A stretch of DNA of 64,000 bases from Crassaminicella indica (GTDB taxonomy: Bacteria > Bacillota > Clostridia > Peptostreptococcales > Thermotaleaceae). Shown one piece after another: positions 25,657 through 37,827 of the stretch. Each line of letters opens with the position of its first letter. Within the stretch, counting starts at the first letter, position 1. The translations under genes and the position numbers were made by a program. The stretch spans positions 2,267,058 through 2,331,057 of the forward strand of contig NZ_CP078093.1 in NCBI RefSeq assembly GCF_019203185.1, given 5' to 3'. The notes under the pieces are model-generated. The model ran no database searches. It was not told the DNA's origin and saw only the letters and a list, made by a program, of their open reading frames with translations.

Positions 25657-26358
25657 ATGAATATGATAGGTATTATAGGAGCAATGGATGAAGAAATTCA
25701 AATTTTAAAGGAAAAAATGCAATTGGAAAAAGAAATGCATTTTGCAGGAATGATTTTTTATAAGGGAAAGTTAATGGGAAAAGATATTGTAGTTGTAAGA
25801 AGTGGTATAGGAAAAGTAAATGCAGCTATTTGTACGCAGGTTTTAATAAGTAATTTTCATGTAGATACGATTATCAATACAGGTGTTGCTGGTGCTGTAC
25901 ATGATGAATTGAATGTTGGTGATATTGTTGTTGCAAGGGATGTAATAGAACATGATTTTGATGTTACGGCATTTGGGGGGTATGCATTAGGACAAATTCC
26001 TAGAATGGACGAATATATATTTAAAGCAGATGAGAGGTTAGTTGAAATTGCAGTAAAGGCTAGTGAAAAAGAAACGACTAAATATAAAACAACGATAGGA
26101 AGAATTGTATCTGGTGATGTTTTTATTGCATCACCAGAAAAGAAAGATTTTTTATGGAAAGAATTTAGAGCTTTTTGTGCAGAAATGGAAAGTGCAGCAA
26201 TTGGACATACTGCTTATTTAAATAAGATTCCTTTTGTAATAATTAGAGCTATGTCTGATAAGGCAGATGGATCAGCTCATGTGAATTTTAATGAGTTTGT
26301 TATAGAAGCTGCAAATAATTCAGTTGAAATTGTATTGAATATGTTAAAAAATATGTAA
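25657..26358 (+). CDS. mtnN: 5'-methylthioadenosine/S-adenosylhomocysteine nucleosidase
   Basis: Hydrolyses MTA and SAH to adenine and the ribosyl product, recycling by-products of SAM use. The 233-residue protein begins 'GIIGAMDEEI' (catalytic-site Glu at 12-13), has 'SGIGKVNAA' near 49-57, the substrate-binding 'AEMESAAIGH' near 170 and the catalytic Asp in 'AMSDKADG' near 200. AGGAGG precedes ATG. It takes the place held by ileS in Bacillus, with its own promoter and terminator. Confidence 0.96.
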   Translation: MNMIGIIGAMDEEIQILKEKMQLEKEMHFAGMIFYKGKLMGKDIVVVRSGIGKVNAAICTQVLISNFHVDTIINTGVAGAVHDELNVGDIVVARDVIEHDFDVTAFGGYALGQIPRMDEYIFKADERLVEIAVKASEKETTKYKTTIGRIVSGDVFIASPEKKDFLWKEFRAFCAEMESAAIGHTAYLNKIPFVIIRAMSDKADGSAHVNFNEFVIEAANNSVEIVLNMLKNM

Positions 26359-26377
26359 TTAAAAATATTATAAATAG

Positions 26378-26418
26378 AAAAAGGATAGAATGAGGATCAA
26401 TATTCTATCCTTTTTTTT
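26378..26418 (+). terminator. Terminator after mtnN
   Basis: AAAAAGGATAGAAT (26378-26391) pairs with ATTCTATCCTTTTT (26402-26415), followed by more T; 14 bp. Confidence 0.92.
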
Positions 26419-26508
26419 TACATAGAAGAGATACAAATAGGGGAAAATAAAATTAATATTTTGTAAGATATAAAGGAAAAATATTATTCACAAGCTGGGG
26501 GAATAATA

Positions 26509-26787
26509 ATGGATGAGGAGAGAATTGGACACCTTGAAAAAAATATAGAGAAAATTTCAAAAGAGTTAGAAAGAGCAAAAATAGGTGAATACGTTGATAT
26601 TATGAATAATCCCAAAAGATTATTATACATTAATTTTATAGGAGGATTAGCTAGGGGGCTAGGAACAGCTATAGGTCTTACAATTTTAGCTGCGGTGTTT
26701 TTTTATTCCCTACAAAAGACAGTAGATCTACCCTTGATAGGAAGGTATATTGCAGAGTTAATAGATATTATAGAAAATTATAGGTGA
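26509..26787 (+). CDS. DUF5665 family membrane protein
   Basis: A 92-residue protein with an N-terminal amphipathic stretch, then 'DIMNNPKRLLYINFIGGLARGLG' and one membrane helix at about 58-78. This pattern matches DUF5665, a small family of unknown function in Clostridia. A GGGGG site lies before ATG 26509. It lies 10 nt upstream of the yteA-like gene and is probably co-transcribed with it. Confidence 0.78.
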   Translation: MDEERIGHLEKNIEKISKELERAKIGEYVDIMNNPKRLLYINFIGGLARGLGTAIGLTILAAVFFYSLQKTVDLPLIGRYIAELIDIIENYR

Positions 26788-26797
26788 GGAGGATTAT

Positions 26798-27472
26798 ATG
26801 AATCAAAGTAGATTACAGTATTTTAAAGAGAAGCTATTAAAAGAAAGAAAAGAGGTAGTAGAAGCTTTAGATAGAATGGAAAAAAATGAACCGAATGAAT
26901 CCATGCAGAATTATTTTGACGAGCTATCTATGTATGATAATCATCCTGCAGATATAGGAACAGAAACTTTTCAAGTGGAAATGAATTTCAATTTAAAAAA
27001 GAATGAAGCATTGGCACTTGAAGAAATTGATGAGGCCCTACAAAGAATACAGAAAGGTACATATGGAAAATGTAGCAATTGTGGAGAAGATATATCTGAA
27101 GAAAGACTTGAAATTATCCCTACTACAAAAAAGTGTATAGCATGTGAGAAGGATAGCTTTGAGATAAAGGATGAAATTCACACAAGACCAGTTGAAGAAA
27201 AGAATTTTAAATACCCCTTTGGAAGAACTTATATGGATACTAATGATGATTATAATGGGTTTGATGGAGAAGATGCACTTCAGGCTGTAGCTAGATTTAA
27301 TAAGACTGATGAGAAGCATATGGCACTAGATTGGTATGATAATAATATGTATGATGAAAATGTATCAGGAACAGTAGAATTTGTGGATAATATTAGTGAT
27401 GACTTTTATGTAGGGCAGCTTGAAGGAAAAGAAAGGCGAGATATACCAAATAGACAAAAAAGAAAAAAGTGA
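26798..27472 (+). CDS. yteA: TraR/DksA C4-type zinc finger protein, YteA family
   Basis: A 224-residue protein with an N-terminal coiled-coil hairpin (about 5-85) and a DksA-type zinc finger with C92, C95, C113 and C116 ('CSNCGEDI', 'CIAC'), followed by an acidic C-terminal region. The YteA/YlyA branch is found in spore formers; B. subtilis YlyA is reported to bind RNA polymerase and affect sigma-G genes. In Bacillus the gene likewise lies just before lspA. AGGAGG precedes ATG 26798. Confidence 0.87.
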   Translation: MNQSRLQYFKEKLLKERKEVVEALDRMEKNEPNESMQNYFDELSMYDNHPADIGTETFQVEMNFNLKKNEALALEEIDEALQRIQKGTYGKCSNCGEDISEERLEIIPTTKKCIACEKDSFEIKDEIHTRPVEEKNFKYPFGRTYMDTNDDYNGFDGEDALQAVARFNKTDEKHMALDWYDNNMYDENVSGTVEFVDNISDDFYVGQLEGKERRDIPNRQKRKK

Positions 27473-27491
27473 AGCTTTGCTTCACTTTTTT
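27464..27491 (+). terminator. Terminator overlapping the yteA stop
   Basis: AAAAAGTGAAGC (27464-27475) pairs with GCTTCACTTTTT (27479-27490). The stop codon TGA (27470-27472) lies within the left arm. Confidence 0.88.
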
Positions 27492-27512
27492 GTAATAAAA
27501 GTCTTAAAATTA

Positions 27513-27521
27513 TGTTATAAT
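27513..27521 (+). promoter_or_regulatory. Extended -10 promoter of lspA-rluD-pyrR
   Basis: TGTTATAAT (27513-27521) follows the yteA terminator and precedes lspA by about 33 nt. No good -35 is visible. Confidence 0.5.
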
Positions 27522-27553
27522 CAGAGAGATATGGATTTAGGGGGATGGATAGA

Positions 27554-27994
27554 ATGAATTATTTATTAGTTTTATTGATAGTTATACTTGACCAAGCCTC
27601 GAAGGTTATGGTGCAGAGTAAATTTTTAGTAAACGAGTCTGTACCTATTATAAAAAATATATTTCATCTTACATATGTACAAAATGTTGGAGCTGCTTTT
27701 GGCATATTAAAAAATCAAAAAATGTTTTTTATATTGATGACAATTTTTGTTATTGGTGGAATTGTATTATTTTTACATAAGCATAAAAATTGGCATAAAC
27801 TTGTACCATATAGCTTGAGCTTAATTGTAGGAGGAGCTATTGGAAATTTAATTGATCGCGTAAGACTTGGATATGTAGTGGATTTTTTTGATTTTAGAAT
27901 TTGGCCTGTATTTAATATTGCTGATATTAGTATTGTTGTAGGAGCTGTATTGCTTTCTTATTATTTAATTTTCTTAGATAAAGTTCATAATTAG
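27554..27994 (+). CDS. lspA: Lipoprotein signal peptidase (signal peptidase II)
   Basis: Membrane aspartic protease that removes signal peptides from prolipoproteins such as PstS of this window. The 146-residue protein has four membrane helices, the conserved N-terminal 'LDQASKVMV', 'VQNVGAAFGIL', and the catalytic Asp residues in 'GNLIDRV' and 'FNIADISI'. I choose ATG 27554, nine bases after GGGGG, over ATG 27545, which abuts it. It is followed by rluD as in Bacillus. Confidence 0.95.
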   Translation: MNYLLVLLIVILDQASKVMVQSKFLVNESVPIIKNIFHLTYVQNVGAAFGILKNQKMFFILMTIFVIGGIVLFLHKHKNWHKLVPYSLSLIVGGAIGNLIDRVRLGYVVDFFDFRIWPVFNIADISIVVGAVLLSYYLIFLDKVHN

Positions 27995-28009
27995 AAAGGA
28001 AGAATTTTA

Positions 28010-29521
<1,512 letters not shown>

Positions 29522-29544
<23 letters not shown>

Positions 29545-31303
29545 CTAGGATTTTTACAATATTTTCTCTAGGTGTAATATATATGGTTTTATAATTTTCA
29601 TAGATAACCATTCCCGGCTTTGCACTTTTAGGTTTTTTTACGTTTTTTACTTGTGTATAATCTACAGGAACATTACTGGACATTTTTCCCTTACTATGAA
29701 ATGCAGCAAGCTCAGCAGCTTCTAGTATGGTGGTTTCTGGAACTTCTTTATTATGACTAATTATAACCACATGTGAACCAGGAATATCTTTTGTATGAAA
29801 CCATAAATCTTTCTTAGAAGCGATTTTTAAAGTTAACTGGTCATTTTGTTTATTATTTTTTCCTACAAGAATTTCAAAGCCATCTGATGAAATAAATGAT
29901 AATGGTTTACTTGCAATATTTTTTTTAGTAGAAGCTAAGCTTTTCTTTTTCTTGATATAGCCTTCATCTATGAGTTCTAATCTGATTTCTTCAATCTCTG
30001 ATAAGCTAGATGCATTTTCAATTGTATGCAGTAAATTTTCAAAATATTGTATTTCATCTTTTGTATCTTTTAATTGTTTTTGTATTTCTTTTTGAGCAGT
30101 TTTAGCTTTTGTATATTTTTTAAAGTATTTTTGAGCATTTTGAGCTGGTGATAAATTGGTGTTTAAAGGGATGGATATAGTACTTGCATCAGGATCATAA
30201 TAGTTAATAACTTCTATTTGTGCATCTCCTTTTTTTACAAGATGTAAATTAGCTGTTAGTAGTTCCCCATAAATTTTATGTGTTTCTAAATTTGAAGCTG
30301 TGATGAATTCTTCTTGTAGTTTTTGACTTTTATTATACAACTTATGAATTGTATTTGTAACAAATTTTCTTAAATCACTAGATTTTTGCTTTAATCGATG
30401 GAACAAATCTCTTTTGATATAATACTCTTCAAGGACTGTACTAATAGAATCAAAATCAATATATTTATAGATTTTTTCATATATTTTCAAGTGATTACAA
30501 TAAAAATCTACAACATGCTCATTTTCTTTAGATACAATGATATTAGGTGTAAAAGAATCTTTTGATAAAAGCATAAAATCATTTAAAGCGTTCCACAGAG
30601 CTTGATAATTGTCAGATGATAAATCAGCAATTGCTTTATCATCATGTATATTTGCTCTAAAACAAATTTCTCTAGAAGCTGTAGGACTAATGCCTTGCAT
30701 AGATGTGTAGATTGCTTTATATATAGGTGTTCCTAAAGAAGAACGCTTGAGTGCTTTTGTAAATGCTTCAAACGGTATATTTATTGGATTTACTTTTCCC
30801 TGGCTTGGTGGAGCAATATAAGCTTTATTAGGTAAGACTTCTCTGTAACGATTAATATCACTAGAGATTCTTTTAATGCTGTCGATGATTTTATTTTCTG
30901 ATTTGTCAATCAATATGATATTGCTGTGTTTTCCCATGATTTCAATAATCAACTGTTTAATGCTCATAAAACCTAATTCATCATAGCTTTCTATATCTAT
31001 GACAATGATTCTTTCAAATTCTTTTTGACGAATATCTAAAATTCTGCCTCCTTGAAGATGCTTTCTAAGGAGCATACAGAACATAGGAGGGGTTTGTGGA
31101 TTGATTTTATCTATTTTAGTAAGATGAATTCGTGGATTTTTGCTACTTGCAGATATTAAAAGCTTATATTTTTCTTTAAAGGCTCTTATAAAAATATTTA
31201 TTTCATCTGCTTCTGGCTGATAGATTTTTTCAATTTTACCTTTTTGTATTTTATTTTTTAGTTCATTGACAATCGCTGAAATTACCATTCCATCAAAAGG
31301 CAT
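29522..31303 (-). CDS. rqcH: Ribosome quality-control protein RqcH (NFACT/Rqc2 homologue)
   Basis: Binds stalled 50S-peptidyl-tRNA complexes and recruits tRNA-Ala to add alanine tails for degradation. The 593-residue protein has the NFACT-N domain (about 1-200, starting 'MPFDGMVISAIVNEL'), helix-hairpin-helix and coiled-coil regions (about 210-450), and the NFACT-R domain with 'WFHTKDIPGSHVVI' near 510. The frame is open upstream, but the ATG at 31303 lies seven bases after GGAGG. Where the Bacillus protein has the Asp-Arg pair needed for tRNA binding, this one appears to read 'EFERIIVI'. ylmH, a co-working factor, is at 24187. Confidence 0.93.
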
Positions 31304-31614
31304 ATGCATTCCTCCAAATTTTAATATTTCATCATTCAAGTATATCATTCTTTGAAATAATTTAAAAGTTGTTAATAAATGTATAAGATCATACAAAAAT
31401 AAATAATATATAGAAGGTAATCTTAAATTTTTGTATAATAGGATAAAGTACAATATTTATGATAATATCTTAATATAAATTGATAAAAGCTCAAGAAAAT
31501 TCTTTTATAGGTCTTAATTTTTGTCAATAAAAATGATATAATTGTGATTTATGAGAGAGCCTTTATTCTTTTTGATAAAAAGAATTTCAATAATATATGG
31601 AAGGATGAAAAAAT
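31304..31614. other. Divergent intergenic region rqcH / yicC
   Basis: A 311-nt AT-rich stretch with no gene. Extended -10 elements face both ways: TGATATAAT (31534-31542, plus strand) toward yicC, and TGATATACT (complement of 31339-31347) toward rqcH. The yicC leader contains a small hairpin, ATTCTTTTT (31565-31573) with AAAAAGAAT (31577-31585). I see nothing else. Confidence 0.5.
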
Positions 31615-32496
31615 ATGATTAAGAGTATGACTGGGTTTGGAAGAGGTGAAGCGAAGGATATTGAAAGACAATTTGTTGTTGAAATAAAATCTGTTAATCA
31701 TAGATATAATGATATTGTTATAAGAATGCCAAAAAGACTTATATATTTAGAAGATCAACTTAAGAATCTTATTAAAGAATATATAAAAAGAGGAAGAGTA
31801 GAAGTTTATATAACTTTAGAGAATATAGGAGATACAGATACAAGAATTTCTGTTAATGAGCCATTAGCTAAGCAGTACATAGATTGCTTAAAAAGAATTA
31901 AAGATGAATTTAGTGTATTAGATGATATTTCTGTTTCTTTAGTATCAAAATTTCCTGATGTGATAAAAGTATCGCCAAAGGAAGAAGATGAAGATGCTGT
32001 TTGGAATTGTTTAAAAGAAGCTGTATCTAATGCTTTACAAAAATTAATGAAAATGAGAGCTTCAGAAGGAGTAAAGCTTGCTGAGGATATTAATAATCGT
32101 TGCACATACATTGCTGATATTGTAAATAAAATTGAAAATAGGTCACCAAGTGTAGTTTTAGAGTATAAGCAAAGACTTTATGATAGGATTCGCGAATTAT
32201 TAGATGATGATGTTGAAATAGATGAAAATCGCTTAAGTATGGAGGTTGCATTGTTTGCTGACAAATGCAGCATAACTGAAGAAATAGTAAGATTAAAAAG
32301 TCATGTTGATCAACTAAAAAAGACATTAAAGGAAAGTCATCCTATTGGTCGAAAGCTTGATTTTTTAATACAAGAAATGAATAGAGAAATTAATACAGTA
32401 GGATCAAAATCAAGTGATTTAGAAATTACAAATTATGTAGTAGATATTAAAAGTGAGTTAGAAAAAATAAGAGAACAAGTGCAAAACATAGAATAG
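31615..32496 (+). CDS. yicC: YicC family endoribonuclease
   Basis: A 293-residue protein with the N-terminal YicC domain ('MIKSMTGFGRGEA') and the C-terminal DUF1732 domain ending in 'HPIGRKLDFLIQEMNREINTVGSKS' type sequence. YicC proteins are reported endoribonucleases involved in sRNA/mRNA turnover. ATG 31615 follows a weak GGAAGGATG site. In Firmicutes it heads a yicC-remA-gmk-rpoZ-coaBC-priA-def-fmt run, as here. Confidence 0.95.
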   Translation: MIKSMTGFGRGEAKDIERQFVVEIKSVNHRYNDIVIRMPKRLIYLEDQLKNLIKEYIKRGRVEVYITLENIGDTDTRISVNEPLAKQYIDCLKRIKDEFSVLDDISVSLVSKFPDVIKVSPKEEDEDAVWNCLKEAVSNALQKLMKMRASEGVKLAEDINNRCTYIADIVNKIENRSPSVVLEYKQRLYDRIRELLDDDVEIDENRLSMEVALFADKCSITEEIVRLKSHVDQLKKTLKESHPIGRKLDFLIQEMNREINTVGSKSSDLEITNYVVDIKSELEKIREQVQNIE

Positions 32497-32507
32497 GGGG
32501 ACTATAA

Positions 32508-32780
32508 ATGAGTATAAAATTGATAAATATAGGTTTTGGAAATATTGTATCAGCAAATAGATTAGTAGCTATTGTAAGTCCTGAATCAGCACCTATCAAA
32601 AGAGTAATTCAAGAAGCTAGAGAACGTGGAATGCTGATTGATGCTACATATGGTAGAAGAACTAGAGCGGTAATTATTACAGATAGTGACCATATTATAT
32701 TATCAGCTGTACAACCTGAAACTGTTGCACATAGATTATCAAACAAGGAAGAAAATAAAGACATGGTAGACCATGATTAA
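32508..32780 (+). CDS. remA: Extracellular matrix regulator RemA (DUF370)
   Basis: A 90-residue DNA-binding protein starting '[32 protein letters not shown]'-type and containing '[22 protein letters not shown]'. In B. subtilis RemA activates biofilm matrix and osmoprotection genes as a nucleosome-like oligomer; in Clostridia its targets are not established. AGGGGG precedes ATG 32508. Confidence 0.93.
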   Translation: MSIKLINIGFGNIVSANRLVAIVSPESAPIKRVIQEARERGMLIDATYGRRTRAVIITDSDHIILSAVQPETVAHRLSNKEENKDMVDHD

Positions 32781-32806
32781 AAAGGAATAGTAAAAGGGGA
32801 ATGCAA

Positions 32807-33427
32807 ATGATGAAGAAAGGATTATTACTAGTCATTTCAGGACCATCTGGTACTGGAAAAGGAACTGTTTGTAAGGAATTGTTAAAAAGAGAAAAAGATA
32901 TAAAAATTTCTATATCTGCGACTACTAGAAAACCGAGAGATGGAGAAGTAAATGGAATCAATTATTACTTTGTAGATCAAGATATATTTGAAAGTCAAAT
33001 TTCAAAGGGTGAATTTTTTGAATATGCAAAGGTTTATGATCATTATTACGGTACTCCTAAAAAATATGTGATGGATGAAATCGATAAAGGAAATGATGTT
33101 CTTTTAGAGATTGATATTCAAGGTGCATTACAAATAAAGGAAAAATATCCTAAAGGTGTATTTATATTTATATTGCCGCCATCAATGAAGGAGTTGAAAA
33201 AGAGGATTGTTGGTAGAGGTACGGAATCTGAAGAAGCGATCTCAAAAAGATTTGGTAGTGCATTAGGTGAAATTGATTATGTGAGAGAATATGATTATTT
33301 TGTAATTAATGATGAAGTTGAAGAAGCTGTTGAAAAAATAAGATCAATTATAAGAGCGGAAAAATGTAAAGTAAAAGAAAATATAGAAGAGATTATTTCA
33401 AGATTGAAGGAGGAAATATTATGTTAA
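32807..33427 (+). CDS. gmk: Guanylate kinase
   Basis: Phosphorylates GMP to GDP. The 206-residue protein has the P-loop GPSGTGKGT near residues 12-20, the GMP-binding 'SATTRKPRDGEVNGINYYFV' type segment and 'YYGTPKKYV', and the lid region 'RIVGRGTES'. I place the start at ATG 32807, six bases after AAGGGGA; ATG 32801 touches the site and ATG 32810 is an alternative. Its end overlaps rpoZ. Confidence 0.96.
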   Translation: MMKKGLLLVISGPSGTGKGTVCKELLKREKDIKISISATTRKPRDGEVNGINYYFVDQDIFESQISKGEFFEYAKVYDHYYGTPKKYVMDEIDKGNDVLLEIDIQGALQIKEKYPKGVFIFILPPSMKELKKRIVGRGTESEEAISKRFGSALGEIDYVREYDYFVINDEVEEAVEKIRSIIRAEKCKVKENIEEIISRLKEEILC

Positions 33428-33624
33428 AGCCATCAGTAAATAAATTAATGAAAAAAGTAGATAGTCGATATTCATTAGTAATAGCTACTTCAAAGAGAGC
33501 TAGAGAAATTATTGACGGAGCTGAACGTTTGATACATGTTGATTCAAATAAGCCTGTAACGATTGCTACTTATGAAATTGCTGAAGATGCAATTATATGT
33601 AAAAGTGAAGAAATAGAGAAGTAA
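33421..33624 (+). CDS. rpoZ: RNA polymerase omega subunit
   Basis: A 67-residue omega subunit with 'SVNKLMKKVDSRYSLVIATSKRAREI' type N-terminus and 'NKPVTIATYEIAEDAI', the region that clamps the beta-prime C-terminus. AAGGAGG lies inside the end of gmk, and the two genes overlap by 7 nt. Confidence 0.95.
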   Translation: MLKPSVNKLMKKVDSRYSLVIATSKRAREIIDGAERLIHVDSNKPVTIATYEIAEDAIICKSEEIEK

Positions 33625-33636
33625 TGGGGTGCAGTT

Positions 33637-34830
33637 ATGAATAAAAATGTTGTAGTTGGTGTAACTGGCGGTATAGCAGCATATAAGGCAGCAGATGTTG
33701 TAAGCCGATTAAAAAAGCATGGATTTGATGTAAATGTGATCATGACAAAATCTGCACAACAATTTGTTCATCCGCTAACATTTCAATCTTTATCTCAAAA
33801 TTATGTTGTCACGGATATGTTTGAAGAACCTAAAACTTGGGAGGTTGAGCATATATCTCTTGCCAATAAGGCAGATTTGTTTTTAGTTGTGCCGACAACA
33901 GCAAATGTAATTGGGAAAATAGCTAATGGTATTGCAGATGATATGTTAACAACAACTATAATGGCTACAAGGGCACCTGTTATGATGGCACCGGCTATGA
34001 ATACAAATATGTACGATAATCCTATTGTTCAGGGAAATATAGAAAAATTAAAAGGATTAGGGTTTCATTTTATTGAACCAGCAGTAGGGAGACTTGCTTG
34101 TGGAGATTATGGAAAAGGAAAGCTTGCTGAGCCTGAAGCAATTGTCAATGAAGCTATAAAGCTTTTAGCGATGAATAAAGACCTAGAAGGCAAAAAAATT
34201 CTTGTTACAGCAGGTCCTACAAAAGAGCCTATTGATCCTGTAAGATATATTACAAATCATTCATCTGGCAAAATGGGATATGCTGTTGCAGAAAAGGCAG
34301 CAGCTAGAGGTGCGCAGGTCATATTAATATCAGGACCTACAAATCTAAAAAAACCAATTGGTGTAAAAATAATCGATATAAATACTGCAAATGAAATGTA
34401 TAAAGCGGTACTGGATCATTTTGAATGGGCAGATATTGTTATAAAATCAGCTGCAGTTGCTGATTATCGTCCAAGCTTTGTGTCAGATAATAAAATAAAA
34501 AAAGGTGATAATGATTTTTCTATTCAGCTTACTAGAAATCCTGATATTTTAATGGAACTAGGAAAGCGAAAAAAGAATAATCAAGTGCTCGTTGGTTTTG
34601 CTGCTGAAACACAAAACATACTTGAAAATGCAAAAAAGAAGATAGAAAAGAAAAATCTTGATTTTATTGTGGCAAATGACCTGATGAAGAAAGGTGCTGG
34701 TTTTAATAGTGATACAAACATTGCAACTATTATAGATAAAGATGGATATATAGAGCATTGTGAAAAAATGGAGAAGAAAGAGCTTGCAGATAAGATATTA
34801 GATAAGGCAAAAATTTTACTAGAGGAGTAG
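33637..34830 (+). CDS. coaBC: Bifunctional phosphopantothenoylcysteine decarboxylase/synthetase CoaBC
   Basis: Converts 4'-phosphopantothenate and cysteine to 4'-phosphopantetheine in coenzyme A synthesis. The 397-residue protein has the FMN-dependent CoaC domain (about 1-180) with 'MNTNMYDNP' and active-site 'LACGDYGKG', then the CoaB domain (about 186-397) with 'VTAGPTKEPIDPVRYITNHSSG'. A GGGGTG site precedes ATG. coaD, the next pathway step, is at 52672. Confidence 0.96.
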   Translation: MNKNVVVGVTGGIAAYKAADVVSRLKKHGFDVNVIMTKSAQQFVHPLTFQSLSQNYVVTDMFEEPKTWEVEHISLANKADLFLVVPTTANVIGKIANGIADDMLTTTIMATRAPVMMAPAMNTNMYDNPIVQGNIEKLKGLGFHFIEPAVGRLACGDYGKGKLAEPEAIVNEAIKLLAMNKDLEGKKILVTAGPTKEPIDPVRYITNHSSGKMGYAVAEKAAARGAQVILISGPTNLKKPIGVKIIDINTANEMYKAVLDHFEWADIVIKSAAVADYRPSFVSDNKIKKGDNDFSIQLTRNPDILMELGKRKKNNQVLVGFAAETQNILENAKKKIEKKNLDFIVANDLMKKGAGFNSDTNIATIIDKDGYIEHCEKMEKKELADKILDKAKILLEE

Positions 34831-34891
34831 GGCTACCTGCTCCTTTGCTGTTGAAAGTACTATAATGAGTAAAACCATGGAGGAAAATTCT

Positions 34892-37363
34892 ATGGAGAAA
34901 ATAGAATTTGTAAAAGTAATTATTAACAATAAAAGTAATCGAACAGATAGGGAATATACATATGGAGTTTCAAAATCTCTACAAGAAAAGATATGTATAG
35001 GATCTAGAGTGATTATTCCATTTGGACAAGGAAATAAGCTGATAGAAGGGTATGTAGTAGATCAAGTAGATAAGATTGATTTTGATTATTCGAAGATAAA
35101 ATATGTAAAAGAGATTGTAGATGAAAAAGCTTTTGTATCAAAAGAATTAATAGATCTATGTAGATGGATGAAAGAAAAATATATGTGTAGATTCATAGAT
35201 GCTATTCAATGTGTTATACCGACAGGAGCATCATTAAGGTCAAAAAAGGTTATTACATTAAGTGATACTTTTTCGGAAAAGGAATTGTCAAATTATAATC
35301 TTTCATCAAAACACATGAAAATTATAAAATTGCTTCTTACGCGTAAAAAAGTAACAGATGTTTTTTTGAAAAATACTTTCAAGGATATTGATATTCAACC
35401 TTTGCTAAAAAGTCTAGCGGATAAAAAGATTATTATTATTAAAACGAATTTAAAGGGAGATGTAAATACAGCTTTTGAAAAAATAATAAGATTATGTAAT
35501 ACAGAAGAACCTATGAAATTAATAGAAAAATTAAGTAAGAATGCAAAAAAACAAAGAGAAATTTTATTTTATTTAGCTGAGCATAAGGAAGTAATATGGT
35601 CTGAATTAAGAGAAGCTATGAATATATCAACAAGTACAATAAATATTCTTTTAAAGAAGGGCTTTATAGAGGTTGATTTAGTAAAAAAAAGAAGAAAGCC
35701 TTATGAACATATGCAGATAGCTTCTACCAAACCTTTAACGCTTACAGAAGAACAGTCTCAAGCAGTCAAAAAGATTGTTCCATATATTCAAAAAAATGAG
35801 TATAGCCCTTTTTTAATTCATGGGGTTACTGGAAGTGGGAAAACAGAAATTTATATGCAGCTTATTGATACTGTATTAGAGCAAGGAAAAGAAGCTATTG
35901 TACTTGTCCCAGAAATAGCTTTAACAACACAAATGATTGAGAGGTTTAAAGGAAGATTTGGAAATATTGTAGCAGTGCTTCATAGCAAACTTTCATTAGG
36001 AGAAAGATATGATGAATGGAATCGTATTGACCAAGGAGAAGTTAAAATAGTTATTGGTGCTAGATCAGCTGTTTTTTCTCCTTTTCATAATCTAGGTATT
36101 ATTATTATAGATGAAGAGCATGAGTACACATATAAATCGGAAGCTAATCCAAAATATCATACTATTGATGTGGCAAAATTTCGATGTCAAAAAAATAATG
36201 CTGTATTGATTTTAGGTTCTGCTACTCCTTCTATTGAAAGTTATACGAATGCTCTTGAGGGAGAATATATTAAAATAAAGCTACAGAGTAGATTTAATAA
36301 TAATCCTATGCCACATGTAGAAATAGTGGATATGAGAAAGGAATTAGATAAAGGAAATAAGAGTGCTTTTAGTGAAAGCTTATATAAAGGAATTATGAAT
36401 AATTTAAAAAAGGGAGAACAAACTATATTATTTTTAAATAGGAGAGGATATGCTACATTTATTTCATGTAGAAAATGTGGATATGTAGTAAAATGTCCTT
36501 ATTGTGAAATATCATTAACTTATCATGCGTCTTCTAACAAAGCATCTTGTCATTATTGTGGCTATACAAAAATTCCGCCGAATATTTGTCCAGATTGTAA
36601 GAGTAAATATATAAAATATTTTGGAGTAGGGACGGAAAAAATTGAAAATTTAACAAAAAAATATTTTCCTAAAGTAAGGGTAGCAAGATTAGATTTAGAT
36701 ACTACATCCAAAAAAGGAGCTATGGATCAAATTATTTTTAAATTTAGAAAAGGAGATATTGATATTTTAATTGGTACTCAAATGGTTGCAAAAGGGTTAG
36801 ATTTTCCAAATGTGACTCTAGTAGGAGTGATTGCTGCTGATGTTAGCTTGAATTTACCTGATTTTAGAGCAGCTGAGAAGACTTTTCAGCTTATAACTCA
36901 AGTTGCAGGAAGAGCAGGAAGGGGGAATGGTTTAGGACGGGTGATAGTGCAAACCTATGAGCCAGAGCATTTTTCAATTACTTCAGCTCAGAAGCATGAT
37001 TATATTTCTTTTTACAATCAAGAAATTATGATAAGAAAGGAATTTATGTATCCCCCTTATTCAAAATTGATAAATATATTATTTACAGGAAAAAATGAAT
37101 CTGATCTAATAAAGGTAGCAAATAATTTTGCAAATAGCTTAAAAGAAAAATTACTTCAGTATAACATAAAGGAAGTAGTTTTTGGACCACATCCAGCCCC
37201 TTTGTCTAAAATAAAAGAAAAATATAGGTGGCAAATTATTATCAAAAGCAAACCAGTTGACCAAAATGTAATTAAGGGTATAATAAATTATATGAGATTA
37301 GAAAAAGAGTATCTAAAAAATATAAATATAAGCATGGATATAGACCCTTATAGTATGCTTTAA
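34892..37363 (+). CDS. priA: Primosomal replication restart helicase PriA
   Basis: Helicase that reloads the replisome at collapsed forks. The 823-residue protein has an N-terminal 3'-end-binding domain, Walker A 'GVTGSGKTE', DEEH box '[12 protein letters not shown]', the zinc-binding insert ('[14 protein letters not shown]', 'CHYCG', 'CPDC') and helicase motifs '[14 protein letters not shown]' and 'QVAGRAGR'. I choose ATG 34892, seven bases after GGAGGA, over ATG 34865, which lies upstream of it. Confidence 0.96.
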   Translation: MEKIEFVKVIINNKSNRTDREYTYGVSKSLQEKICIGSRVIIPFGQGNKLIEGYVVDQVDKIDFDYSKIKYVKEIVDEKAFVSKELIDLCRWMKEKYMCRFIDAIQCVIPTGASLRSKKVITLSDTFSEKELSNYNLSSKHMKIIKLLLTRKKVTDVFLKNTFKDIDIQPLLKSLADKKIIIIKTNLKGDVNTAFEKIIRLCNTEEPMKLIEKLSKNAKKQREILFYLAEHKEVIWSELREAMNISTSTINILLKKGFIEVDLVKKRRKPYEHMQIASTKPLTLTEEQSQAVKKIVPYIQKNEYSPFLIHGVTGSGKTEIYMQLIDTVLEQGKEAIVLVPEIALTTQMIERFKGRFGNIVAVLHSKLSLGERYDEWNRIDQGEVKIVIGARSAVFSPFHNLGIIIIDEEHEYTYKSEANPKYHTIDVAKFRCQKNNAVLILGSATPSIESYTNALEGEYIKIKLQSRFNNNPMPHVEIVDMRKELDKGNKSAFSESLYKGIMNNLKKGEQTILFLNRRGYATFISCRKCGYVVKCPYCEISLTYHASSNKASCHYCGYTKIPPNICPDCKSKYIKYFGVGTEKIENLTKKYFPKVRVARLDLDTTSKKGAMDQIIFKFRKGDIDILIGTQMVAKGLDFPNVTLVGVIAADVSLNLPDFRAAEKTFQLITQVAGRAGRGNGLGRVIVQTYEPEHFSITSAQKHDYISFYNQEIMIRKEFMYPPYSKLINILFTGKNESDLIKVANNFANSLKEKLLQYNIKEVVFGPHPAPLSKIKEKYRWQIIIKSKPVDQNVIKGIINYMRLEKEYLKNINISMDIDPYSML

Positions 37364-37377
37364 AAAGGAGGAAAACT

Positions 37378-37818
37378 ATGGCTATTAGGAATATTGTAAA
37401 GGATAAAGATCCAGTATTAAGAAAAAAGTCAAGAGTTGTTGAGAAAGTAGATGAAAGAATACAAACACTTATAGATGATATGGCAGATACAATGTATAAT
37501 GCAGATGGAGTTGGTCTTGCAGCACCTCAGGTAGGTATATTAAAGAGAATTATTGTTATAGATGTAGGAGAAGGATTAATTGAGCTGATCAATCCTGAAA
37601 TTGTAGAAAAAAAAGGAGAGCAGATAGACGCGGAAGGCTGTTTAAGTGTTCCTGGTGTTACTGGAGATGTTAAAAGACCTAAATGGGTAAAAGTAAAAGG
37701 GTTGGATAGAAATGGAAATCCAGTAGAAATGGAAGGAAAAGATTTATTAGCAAGAGCATTTTGTCATGAAATTGATCATCTAGAGGGAATATTATTTATA
37801 GACAAAGTAATAAAGTAG
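37378..37818 (+). CDS. def: Peptide deformylase
   Basis: Removes the N-formyl group from nascent proteins, using a metal bound by Cys and two His. The 146-residue protein shows all three motifs: [10 protein letters not shown] (44-53), EGCLS with C88, and HEIDH with H130, E131 and H134. AAGGAGG precedes ATG. It lies 9 nt before fmt, which adds the formyl group to initiator tRNA. Confidence 0.97.
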   Translation: MAIRNIVKDKDPVLRKKSRVVEKVDERIQTLIDDMADTMYNADGVGLAAPQVGILKRIIVIDVGEGLIELINPEIVEKKGEQIDAEGCLSVPGVTGDVKRPKWVKVKGLDRNGNPVEMEGKDLLARAFCHEIDHLEGILFIDKVIK

Positions 37819-37827
37819 GAGGTACTT